From assembly GCA_018873245.2 (NCBI GenBank), contig JAEMBT020000005.1, positions 3,768,001 through 3,832,000 of the forward strand: a DNA stretch of 64,000 nt, given 5' to 3'. A program made the position numbers and the translations under genes. The notes beneath the pieces were generated by a model. The model saw only the letters and a list, made by a program, of their open reading frames with translations, made no database searches and was not told where the DNA came from. Positions 1 to 13,622 of this stretch are shown one piece after another (position 1 is the first letter of the stretch; each line of letters starts with the position of its first letter). The stretch comes from Archegozetes longisetosus (taxonomy: Eukaryota; Arthropoda; Arachnida; Sarcoptiformes; Trhypochthoniidae).

Positions 1-505
1 TTAATATGAATTAATTTATGGTGAAAATTAGGACAGATAATAAGTTTTTGTTGACTGGATTGTAAATCGTCAAAATGAAACTTAGCTTTGACTAAGGCTT
101 AGTCCGACTGATCTCAAACATAATAAATATTTATTACTTCTACATCGAGGCTTACAAAACAAAATTTAATCGTTACGACATTTCAAAAGGAATTAATCAT
201 TTAGTCTCACTGAAAATATCTCAACGTTTAGTTAATTTTAAATTTATGGCCTACAGCCAAAATAAATGTTTATCTAAATGTTAGTCTCTGATTATTTTGT
301 CAATCAATTTGAGTCAATTAACGATTTTTCCTCATATTTGGATTTTGCACAAATATTAATCACCATTTGAAACGTTAATTATAAAACACTTGTATTACTA
401 ACAACCAATGTTACTGACAAATAGTCTTACAGACAATTAGTCTTACTGACAAAATAATATCGATATCTATCATTCATAAAATTAAGTTATCTTTTCTTAA
501 TTTAG
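1..505. other. Intron of the B56 gene (upstream exons outside window)
   Basis: This AT-rich stretch has no coding frame and ends in an AG acceptor at 504-505, just before the first recognisable B56 exon. It is read as intron. The roughly 60 or more N-terminal residues of the protein should lie before the window. Confidence 0.6.
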
Positions 506-2463
<1,958 letters not shown>

Positions 2464-2954
2464 AGTAGTCATCAAAACATCGAAACGCAAATTCAGGAGT
2501 TCTACTGTAGTTAGAAATTGACTTAAATTTTTTGATTATATAATTTGATTAGTAAAAATCGCTGCTATAACTGTTGCCGCATGTGATTGGTATGAATTGT
2601 TTCTGAAATCTAGTTTTTTGTTGGTATGAGTGCCTATATTTCTATTTACATTCCCATATGTTTTTATTAGTGTTCAATATTTGATAAGCAATTTCTACTT
2701 TTATAAAACTTAGTCAATACAACTCAATAAAACTAATCCTGAATTTGTTTTACTTCGACTATCGAAACAGAAATTGTTTATCATTTGTTGGATCGCTGCT
2801 TCATTTCATTGAAATATCTAATATAAACAGTTGCCAATTATTTTTGAAAGTTTTTAGCCCTTCTGTAATTGATCGGCAGTTCGATAAATATGAAAATTGT
2901 GTTAATCGTAGGCCTTATATAATTTCAAATTGAAGAGAATAATGAAAAGGTGTA

Positions 2955-2960
2955 AATAAA
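2955..2960 (+). terminator. Possible poly(A) signal of the B56 gene
   Basis: An AATAAA hexamer lies about 490 nt after the B56 stop codon. In such AT-rich DNA the hexamer is common by chance, so only position supports it. Confidence 0.3.
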
Positions 2961-4032
2961 ATGCTCTTTTTTAGAACGGCATGTCTCCGGATTGTTGTCC
3001 TTTTTGGGACTGTCCACTAAGTTAGCAATTTTGACAGTTTTTACTAATAATAGCTGAACTCTTTGATAACTTGTATTGTTCAAATGCAAACATTAGTGGA
3101 CTCAATCATATACAGAAGAGCAAAACTATTGCTTAATCAAAATTCACATTAAATGCATTGGTTTCAAAACAGATCTTTTATTTCAATACTTTCAACACTG
3201 AGCGAACAATCGAGACCTCAATTGATTTTTATTAATTTGCTAGTTTTAGTTGAGATTGAATTGTTTTGTATACGTTTTAATCTTTAAATCAGTTGGATCT
3301 TTGAATTGATGAGCATTTGTTTTTGAGTCAATACTGAATTAGAAAACATTGGAGATTATTTCAATGAAACGCATCGTGATATCAACAGATAAATTATATG
3401 ATTTCCATTCATAAACCAAAAATTCTAATCAAAACAATTCAATTGAAAGTTATTTATGCAGAGTCTTATCGACACATAAACAAAGCCAACAATTTGAATT
3501 ATTCAAATCTTCAATTAATGATAATGAATGCATTCCTTGAGTGGGTTTTAATTTCATAGAGAGAATGGTTTAGTAAATACTTCTGTTTGGTTAAATAGAA
3601 ATACTAATATATTATTGCCTATTACACAGATTCATATTTTACGAATGTTGAGCAGACATTAAATTTGAAATTCTCATATCTTTATCTGAACATTGTTCAG
3701 CCCAAATATACTTGCATTTGTTGTGATTTGATTTACAATAATTTGCTGTTTATATCACTTCAACATTTCTGTACTTCAAATCAGATGTATTTTTAAACGT
3801 TAATCATTCAATGCTTATTGTTTAAGAGTAAGAAAATTATGGTATAAACCAATATTTGAGAAGTTATTAATGAAATTCTGCTCATATTTATTGATTATAT
3901 GCAAACGCTTTTTATTGTCAAATCATCTTTGATTCAATATTCCAATAAGTCATTTATCAATGCATTCATGCCATATCGTAAGTTGCGCATTAAGCCGTCG
4001 CTTGTGCGCATGCGTCCAATCGGATTCCCATA

Positions 4033-4080
4033 TTAAGCCGTTTGCTTGTGTAGCAACGGCTTGCTAGAGAAACGGCTTAA
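4033..4080. repeat. Inverted repeat, 11-bp arms (TTAAGCCGTTT)
   Basis: TTAAGCCGTTT at 4033-4043 is perfectly complementary to AAACGGCTTAA at 4070-4080, leaving a 26-nt loop. A near copy of the left arm region (ATTAAGCCGTCGCTTGTG) sits about 45 bp upstream, near 3989. It could be the end of a small foldback element; nothing shows a function. Confidence 0.55.
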
Positions 4081-6178
4081 TACACAATTTGCGATAATTA
4101 AGTGTAATTCCAATATTAAATACTCGCTTTCAAATAAAATGATCGAGTATTCAAATAAATCAGTTTTAATTAATTTATATTTAATGATTTGACTAATATA
4201 TGGATAATTGTTTGTTTCTATCAAGTTCTTTATAACTAAGACGGAAATGATAACTTGTTCATCGAACTGACTGCATATTGAAGTCTAAGTAATTGACATA
4301 GCCAGGAGAAGAGTTGCTTTCAAATGGAAAAATTAGATTAAGCTGATTGATGAGATGATGAGATGAAGTATTAGATAATAAAATGAAGTGATAATTAGTA
4401 ACAATTTCTAGTTAGTATAGGTGTTGACATAAAATAAATGATTATAAGTTAGAGAAAATATAAGTTATAAATAGCTTTTAGAAGTGACAAGTTGTACACA
4501 GTTATCGTGAGAAGAAGCGAGAAACTTGAAACTAAACAAGAAGTAGTGTTGAATTATCCATAAATTTCCTATTTATCAGATTGGCTAATGACCAATGAGT
4601 ATGTATTGAGCAATTTTCAAACATTGTTTGGTGTTTCTCAATATAAATGATTACAACTGACACCACCCCTACTGCGCCAAACTTTGACCAAATTAACTTC
4701 AACTTAAATCAAAATAGAGTTCCTGTTTTCCTATTAATACATTTTTCAAATATCACCTAAATTAAAAGAAAAAATATTTTTCTAAACATCTGTCTGTAAG
4801 GTTGAAGCGTTTTCTTTTAGGAGAAGGTCTTTCGATTGGTTTAGTTGTTGTTCTTTATTTGGAATTAGGTCTTCAGTCTCAGCCTCAAGTTTCGAAGTTC
4901 AAACCTCGATATCTAATGACATATTCGCTTTCGAACCAATCAAAAGTTGATTAAATTATTATCATTGAGTTATAAATTGAGTTTGAGTTGGTTCAATCGT
5001 GTTTAGAAAAGAATAAGAATTAATTAAATGAAAAAGTCAGCGACAAGTAGACGCATGATGAAAAACGTTTGATTCAATTATTTCATGCTAATTAAGGGTT
5101 TGATTGTTTTATTTTTAGAGCAATTGTTTAGATGAAAGAAAGAGATTTGTTCAAATGATTACTTCACTAAGTGGTCTATTAAAAGTTTTTAAGATTAGGC
5201 CTTCTCTAAATTAGTTATTATAAAGTACTTATTTATATAATAGACTTAACAGGTATGCCTTCGATTAATATTTGACTGTCAGCTAAACGTTGCGTATTAA
5301 TCAAGTTGAACACTGTCTGCGTCATACATCGAAATAATTACTTGTTAAACTTTCATAAATTAGGCATTTCATTGGAATCAGTGCTATGTTTCCGGTTTAG
5401 TTTTAGCGATAAATACTAGAACTTTAGGGCTATTGCAAATCGACATAATTTATGAAATGAATATTTAGTAATATATTGAATACCGTAAACTATTACTGGA
5501 AGTAATCAATTAAATCATTAATAGATTAGAGAGAAATGCGTAAAAACGATCAAATAATAGATAAAAAGAGATAAATAAGTGAAGAAAAAGGGTAAAGAAG
5601 TAAAGAAGTAATAAATAGAGAATGTTATTAGTAAGAAATTGGTGGTGTTGTGGTGCGAAAGTGTTGGGGATGAGGTAGTTGGCATACCAATGACGTGTCA
5701 GAGATATTTAGTTGAAGTATGTGGTTGCGGATTGGACGTTAGGCAGATAAGTGACGGCCCATTAAATAGTTTAAACCATGAGGCAACGTTGTAAACACCG
5801 CTCCACAATCTATGACGAGTAGTTTTAGTTTTAGTCAAAACTTGTTTAGCTAACCATTTCTACTATGACTACCACCAACTACGAGGATATATCTAAGCTT
5901 TTCGCTTAACTTATCGCTGCTTTGGCTTAACTCAACTCTAAATAAGAAATTATAATAAGATTTAATATAAACTATAATTGATTTATCTCTGGTGTGTTTA
6001 ATTTAGTAGTGTTTCAAACATAAAACACCAATCACACAGTGAACAGTTAGCAAGTGAACAGTTGTCATTTTGATAGTATTTGCCAGTCAGAAGATAGTTC
6101 AATACTTGTCATTGTACTGGAAAGGTATGTGACTCCTATTATATTCATAGCAAATATGTTGTTATGCTAAGAGCAATC

Positions 6179-6273
6179 ATATGTTGTGTTATGCTATCGT
6201 ATGCTGTGTTATGCTATCGTATGTTGTGTTTTGTTATGTTATCGTATGTTGTGCTACGTTATCATATGTTATG
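6179..6273. repeat. Degenerate ~20-bp tandem repeat
   Basis: The unit ATGTTGTGTTATGCTATCGT is repeated about four times with point changes and small length differences. It is a simple minisatellite within gene-free sequence. Confidence 0.8.
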
Positions 6274-7480
6274 TAAGGGACATAAGAGAAGTTGAATAAT
6301 AAATAAGTTTAAGCGGTTTAACAGTTAAAGTGAAAAAAGCAATTTAGTTATCCCAATAGATGGATAGGTATAGCATGGGATGGAATTAGGTTTGAGTTAA
6401 AATAGTTCAAATACCTTTGCTTTAGAAAATGTGCGGTAAATGTGTGCTAAATTTCTGTCCAGTAATAAAACTGCAACGTTATGCTCAAAGCTATTTTCTA
6501 GAGTTGTTTTATTCAATACTCTGGTATTTGGTTCAATATATTGCTTTACTGCTAACATGTTAACGTTAACTAGTGCGCAAACAGTTACAGATCTCTTAAA
6601 TCCATATTGTATTTAAATACAATTTTGTCTTTTATTCAATCATTTTTTATGAAGTTTAACATCTAAACTTTTGTTTCAAACTCTATTATGTAAAGCTTCT
6701 ATCGTATATTGTAATGACTGGTATTGATAGTGCCATATTCTGCTGGCAGATTCAGATTCTTACAGAGATTCTTACAGAGATTCTTACAGATTAGTATTTT
6801 GGCCAAATTTACTAGAAACTGGCAGCAGGATATCATTAAGTGTTATCGGCCTAACAGGTATGCCATAACGCAATCCATTTTAATGGCAATAGCAATGCGT
6901 GATATATTAATATATACCTGAACATTAAAACAATCCAATAAGACTGAAGACGTGATATTATCGCACCTATACCTTTACCTTGTGGTATGAAATAATTATG
7001 TTTATTGAGCAGACCAGTCGTGTATTCTTATGCAAATATTATTCTTCCTCTTCTTTATTATCCCATTCTATCTGCAAACACCTGAACAGACCCGAAAAAT
7101 ACCTAAAAGGATACCAACAAATACCTAAAATACCTGCAAACAGCTCAAATGACCTAAACTAGCATTGGCGCCAAATTAGCTGCGGCAAAATACCGCGATA
7201 TTAGTATGAATAAAAAATGCTTAGTTTATTGCATAAAATGGGAGTAAACACTATTAGGAAATGATGAGCTTCAGCAAAAATATGCGACTTTGGAACTAAG
7301 CCAACACTCAATACATTCTTTTCTGATGCCTCTATGCGATGCCATTTGCCCTAAGGCAAGGACGATATAATAGCACTTCGAAACAGACCAACTTGTGGGC
7401 TCTTATTGCAACAGTAACTCTAAAATCATATACGAACTCTGAACAGTTCTGCTCATGAGTGTATTTTCACGTTTTGAGCA
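6274..7480. other. Intergenic, no gene recognised
   Basis: AT-rich DNA with short unsupported frames. A triplicated 12-bp unit (ACAGAGATTCTT) near 6757-6790 accounts for the repetitive residues of the frame at 6724-6921. No gene is supported. Confidence 0.5.
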
Positions 7481-7590
7481 CTGTATTTTACCAACTATTT
7501 GGCTCAATCTTGCGCTGTATTTTACCAACTATTTCGCTCATTCTTACGCTGTGTTTGGCTGCATATTTTACTAAACATTTGGCTCTATCG
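7481..7590. repeat. ~34-bp tandem repeat, about 2.5-3 copies
   Basis: CTGTATTTTACCAACTATTT plus a GGCTCAATCTTGCG tail starts at 7481, recurs at 7515 and, more degenerate, near 7549. The repeat explains the otherwise suggestive hydrophobic frame at 7459-7749, which I do not call a gene. Confidence 0.75.
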
Positions 7591-9050
7591 CGCCTTTTTT
7601 CATGCATTCCAACCTCAATAGCTCAGCAGATTATACCTCGAGTCAAATTGATCCTAAGAGCCAAATTGATCTTAATATTGAGATTAGTTTTGTTTTCCTG
7701 TTTAGGAGAACAGAAATTGGAAAAATTGATTCGGAAAATGACATTTTAATGAGATAGTAAAAACTGAAAGAATTTCGTTGTATTTAGTGATATTTAGATG
7801 AAAAAAGGAACTCATATTTTCAGAGATAAGTTGTTTATCCTTCATGTCACTACACCCTTACCAGTACACCCTTTAGGTAAAGACAAAGCTCCTTTTCGGA
7901 CCGCAATTATGTCCCAACTGTTTGAGGCGTAACTAATAGTCAACTATTGTTACCTACGCCAATATTCTATTATTTTTATCAAATTTTTTTCATACCTTCT
8001 CCCAAACATATCTTACGTGTGATAAGAAAAGACGATTTCTTTGTTGATTCTAAGTTAAAGAGTTATTTTTCATTTACTGACCTATCATTTGAAACATTTT
8101 TTCTCAACGAAGGTCAAGGTAGCGAACAGGATAATCAAAAACTGTTTAGTTTACGTGAATCAAGTTATTTTGTTTTTATTATTTTTTAAATATTTTTCTT
8201 TTTAATATACATTCCTAGCCTCAAATTTAGTCATGTCTTCAATTTCCAAAATAGTGATTTCAAGTGCTTTTGGTCAAACATCTTATTAGATTCTACTTGA
8301 GTTGAGTGGTTTTGCGATTTAGAAGCCCTGACCCGTGGACGCTGTCATTTTTCTAAAATAAATTGCAATCAAATTTGAGAAATTGGGGTGAAGATGATCA
8401 ATTTTTACTTTAACCTTCTGGTTCTATGTCTATTAGCTTGCATGACCTGGCCCGAAATCGTTTATGACCACTTTCCTAATACAAGTGCTCTTTAAATCTT
8501 GTCCTTAAAATATCTAACTCTTGATTACGAAAATGAATGGTGAAACATGAGATAATTGAAGATTCGAATCACTTATGAAATGAATCATAAAGTTTGAGTT
8601 GTAAGAGTTTCTAAATTAGTGAGCAATTCGGTTGAGAAATTAGATGATAAATTGCTAAGATTTAGAACTGATTCAAATGGAAAAAAGTGTATAATTGATT
8701 AGAGTGAAGATGAATGTGGATTAATTCGTAAAATATAGGTTAGAATAAATTAGATTTAATTAATTTAAAGTCTGAATTAGTAATAGGAGGACCTCAAAAA
8801 GATTACTTTCAGTCTGTTTCTTATACTAATTATAAGTTGTGGCCATCATTTATTTCAGACATCAGGCACTAATGGATGTTTATAATGGTAGTACTTAAAC
8901 GCTTGATTAAATTAAAAGCAAAGTTGCGGCTTAAACTCTCTACTTGTGTAACATTCAATGAAACTGAAAGTCATATTTGAGTGTCATTGGCTATAAGAGC
9001 CCGAATTCTTTCTAAGTCGAATATAGAAATCCAAGGTTTGTAAGAATGTG
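7591..9050. other. Intergenic, no gene recognised
   Basis: AT-rich, without splice-linked frames or clear repeats. Nothing specific seen. Confidence 0.5.
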
Positions 9051-9055
9051 TGCGT

Positions 9056-9077
9056 GAGAGAGAGAGAGAGAGAGAAT
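9056..9077. repeat. (GA)n microsatellite
   Basis: About ten GA dinucleotides in a row. Confidence 0.9.
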
Positions 9078-9343
9078 ATGATGAGATGTAATATATATAA
9101 CAAGAAATGCGGCGAAACCGGATTTCACTATCACATCAGCAGCAAATACACGCTAGAATAAAACACTAGCAATGATTCACAATAATATTCACCTTCATAT
9201 TATACTAAGGATTGCATGACACGCTTAAAATACAAACTAGCAGCTAGTGTACGTCACTATTCAAGTTTTGGTATTTAGAAAAAAACATTTTTAACGTTTG
9301 CCACAATCGTCAGTCGCATAAAATATAAGCCACATCACAGCTT

Positions 9344-9460
9344 TTGAGAGGGGCTAAGAGAGGTTGTGAGAGGACTGAGAGAGAGATTGTGAGAGACTAC
9401 GAGAGAGAGATTGTGAGAGAGAGAGAGAGATTGTGAGAGACTACGAGAGACTGAGAGTCA
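9344..9460. repeat. GA-rich minisatellite
   Basis: Imperfect copies of GAGAGAGATTGTGAGAGACTAC alternate with plain GA runs. The strand is purine-rich, a usual low-complexity repeat. Confidence 0.85.
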
Positions 9461-12400
9461 AGCGATGCATTGAAATGGTTCTTCTCAAGCTTAGTTGGAT
9501 CGCATATATAATTGATCAAAAGCTAGTATTTATGCATGAAAAAAGATGAATCAAGTTGTTGTTAAAACTAGTTTAACATTTAATATACTATTTGGTAGTA
9601 TTGGTCGTGAAAGAGTTAGGTTTAATATTTGGCGCAACGCATACCATAATTATCATTGAATGTGTAATTTGATCTAAAGCTGGATTGCGGAGAAGAAAAT
9701 TTGGGGTTATTTGGGATAAGAAAGTATGTTGTAAGTTGTGGCAATGTAATGGAATAGTGGAAGTAAAGTAAAGAAATAACTCTATTGCTCGGCACGCACT
9801 GGAATGTTAGGTACCACCCTATTCACTTACAACGCACACATTTGCCACAAATCCATTTTCCCCCACGCATCCATCCATTTAACCTCCCCGATACCACGTA
9901 TCATACCAAATATCACAAATCCCATTCAATGCCAACTGTTCATCTTTCCCGATTTCTACTTTTCCTACAAAAACTTCGTATTTGTGTCCAGCAGACAAAC
10001 TTGTAGTTTGACTGTATTTTGATTATTTTTCAGTACATTTTTGACTATTTTTGACTACACTTTTAACCGCACTGTTAGCCACACTCTCGACTTGAAATAT
10101 TTTTGTCTTGAGTTTGCCATACCATTAGCGCCAACGCTAATGAGCAAATAGTTTCTCAGACAGTCCTCCTTTTCGGCTCATATTAATCCTGTCAAACGGA
10201 CACAATAGAGAGCATTATTTATGTTCAATTCTGAAGTTGATCATATATTTTTTGTTTGTATGTGAAAATTCCAACATTTCACTTAAGCAAAACTATAACT
10301 TATTAGTGTTCTCACAGTTATTGTCAACTTTGGACTCATATTTTAAAATAAGTTATGCTTCAAATACGAATTTATAATCAACCTTTAGCAAAACATAACT
10401 TTCACTCACGTCAAAGGTTTAATGTTATGGAATTTGAGGTGGAATTCGAGGTGAATTTTGAGGAGTTGAGAATAGGAATTACAAATGAAAATATGCCCAA
10501 GCAATAATTATTCAATTGGATCGGATAGCATTGTTTTGGCACAGAACAAGCTAATGCTATGCACTCTTTCTCTGTTATTATTAGCTCAATTAAGGGTTCG
10601 TGACAGAAAGGCATTTATGAGACTCAATCTTCATATATGAGCTTCGTATGAATCTTAATATCTTTTCTATTCTTATGTGTGGGAAAATGCTTTTTACTAA
10701 ATAAAATCAGTCTACTTATGAACGTACCCGAGAGTCTGATTTATATAACTCAAATCCAAATTATCTTCACTATGATTATTGCACTCAAGTCTAAATTTCA
10801 CAGAGTATACTCTGAATTTTTGGACAAATGTTGATTATTTGAAATGAAATTTAAATTAAAAGCTATTTAGTGCTTCTCATAGAAAAGTTCAGTATGTGAA
10901 CAAAGTCTGTAAAAGAAAACGTTAGTCTTGACTCAAATGTTTTAATCATAATAAGAGGCTCATAGCTCACAGTTCCGTGACTATGTTTTCTGTTTGACCC
11001 CATGGATTCCGGGGTCACATTTTGCACATAACACAAGGCTCTTTAAAACGATGTTACTTGCAATTTGCAAAGAAAACCTAATAAATACAGGCAATTGTAT
11101 AGTGTAGTAACTGACTCGTATAGCAATCATATAGTATCTGACTTGGAGAGCAATAGATTTTATAATGCATACAATGGTATGGTATCTGACTTTGTAGTAC
11201 ATACTTAATGTTTACTGAGTTGGTCGCGCGTAGAGGGAGAAAGAGAACCAGCAATAAAACTAACGATGAGTATTAGTGTTACATACTATAATACTTTCAT
11301 TTCAATACTACTTTCTATTGAACCCCTAATCAAAACGACGGTTGAAGTTTCGCTTTTTTATTATTACCATTTCTGACATGCTTTCAATTGGTAATATGAC
11401 TTGAGTCGTGTTGTATGTTTCCTATACAATCTAATTATTTATTATTCTTTTCAGTTTACTATTTAAATGTATTTTATGTGCAGATGTTTGAGGAATGAAC
11501 AGCTGAAGTGTTAGAAAAAATTGAATATTCGTTAAAATTATAATCCCAAAACTAATTGCAACACAGTTGAACTGCTAAAACTTTATTCAATTCGTAAATG
11601 CATTCTTAAAAAATGCTCAAAATACTTAGTATCTCAACCCTGAAATAAGCTAACGATTAAGTTTGGAGCAATTTAGAGGCATAGTTCCGGACTTAAGTGG
11701 ATATTAAGAGAAAACATAGACGAAGTGCATAGCAGATTGGAATGACGGGGCGTAAAGAGCGATAACAGTGAATTTTTGCAAAATGCTTCGATGTTCGTCA
11801 ATGTTTTGTAACCCAATAAGCATAGATCTGAGTAATAACACTACCCATTTATGTTGTTTCTTTGCTAGTTTATAGGCTAGTCTATCATCTATAATTATCG
11901 AGCTTAACTTTCTGTCTAATATCTCTAATTTCCAATAATTTGCTTCTATTAGACCAATTAAAGTACAATCATTTTTGACCAAATAGCTTAGCGTCAGACT
12001 GATTAGTGTTGCTGATAAAATGTAATTAATTGCTGTTAACGCGCGATCAAAGATGTTGACAATAGTAGAAATGTGGTTAGAAGTGTTAAAAACGATAATA
12101 GAAATATAGGTTAGTCTTATTTGTTAGCCTGAAATTAGGTAAAATGACTGTTAATTGAAATTGGGTTCACTCAATATTAGACTTGATATGATTGTTGATC
12201 GCATATTTCTTACTTATCTTTATTTGACTGCAATAATGCTAACATATTTTTGCCACATTTTACAACCAAGTCCATGACCTTAGAATAGGTTAGCTTATAA
12301 ATTTTGTGCACTCGCTTTGACTGATTTTCCTATTTTCATATCCACTTTCTATAGAAACCATTGAATACTTTTTAGTTACATTACGAGGCAATAGTTCTGT

Positions 12401-13622
12401 GAATTACTTTTGGTGAATTACTCAAAGAATTGACTCGAACCAAATGGGAATAAAGCAGGATAAAACACTCATATTTTTCAATTGTGTCATTCAAGCTATC
12501 CTGTTCTTTATAGTATTTGATTTACGCCCACATTTCAATACGATAGTTCACTAACGGATAGCAATTCATAGCAGATCTCAAATGTTACTCAATTGAACAT
12601 TAGAATATTTGAAAAATGATTCATTTATTTGGAATTGTCTCGAGTAAACTACTCGTAAAATGGTTGACGAGCAATGTTTTAGTGTTGGCACACCTGTTTT
12701 AAATAAAGCATAGCTCAGAGTTGAGAGTCTGCTCTGCTAATGACAATTAACTTTTATCTAATCGCTCAGACGGTCATTATATAGTTGTTTCACTTAGTCT
12801 ATACTACAAGCACCTCTCCTTTAGAGAAAGTTAAAACACCTTTCACCAAAAATCATGTCGAATCACTCAAATTGATCCAATTTGCTAACTATCTTCACTT
12901 GACTGATGCCAATTAACGTAAAGATGAAATTTGGTGAATAAGTTAGCGATAAGTTTGATTGGCTGGATAGAAGTTGGGTCTTATTTGATAGGTTTCGCCT
13001 TATTTAATAAAGAAGTTAGATGAAGTCCTTATTTGATAAAAGCAGTATTGAATACAGTAGAGTACAGTTGATGCCTAACAGCCACATTCCATTCTGTTGC
13101 ATTCCAGAACATTCAACTCTCAACTATGTTGATAACAATTATTTTTCCATTTTAACTCTCTTTTACTCCTGCAAATCTTGATAAAGTTATTATCCAATTA
13201 TTCTTCCAATCCTAGTACTTGGGTTATGAAACTCTGTCTTTTGTCTAAATAAATACTTCACTCAATGACTCCCAAGTGTTTACTTCTAAAAGTTTTTACA
13301 AGTCCTCTAAACTATTGTAAACTTTCCTAAACTTTAGAAACTTTGATCTGAAATAAATTTCTAAATAATTAGAAGTAATTATAAAATTAGCCAGTACTTG
13401 ATCGATTTGACGGTTGTGTAAGTTTTGAAGCCAATCTAAAAAATGATAGATCTAATCGATTGGAAACTTATCTAAGTTTAATTTGTTGACTAATGGGCGC
13501 GATTTATGCAGAATGACGTGCTTAGAATATTTCTAAACAACTGATTGTTGGTATAGTTGATGAATTAATAGGTTTAATAAACTTTTCAGGCAACCACAAA
13601 AGTGATCATTTGATGTAACACA
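9461..13622. other. Intergenic or 5' region of the FERM gene, no gene recognised
   Basis: About 4.2 kb of AT-rich DNA before the Expanded/FRMD6-like start codon. It may hold promoter sequence and non-coding 5' exons, but none can be placed from sequence alone. Frames at 9785-10022 and 11704-11982 are not recognisable proteins. Confidence 0.45.

Larger units (their letters stand above)
2464..6150. other. Intergenic, no gene recognised
   Basis: After the B56 3' UTR this AT-rich stretch holds only short random open frames. The notable structure is a small inverted repeat at 4033-4080, listed separately. I see no splice-linked coding frame and no RNA gene. Confidence 0.5.

Noticed and set aside
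6724-6921. 65-codon frame with repeated RFLQ
   Set aside because: Repetition results from a triplicated 12-bp unit; no other coding sign.
7459-7749. 96-codon hydrophobic plus-strand frame
   Set aside because: Its hydrophobic repeats come from the 34-bp tandem repeat at 7481-7590; no gene context.
9785-10022. Two overlapping His/Pro-rich frames
   Set aside because: Overlapping frames of a C-rich patch; no family, no splice structure.
11704-11982. 92-codon minus-strand frame
   Set aside because: Not recognisable, no splice partners, and the length is within chance for AT-rich DNA.
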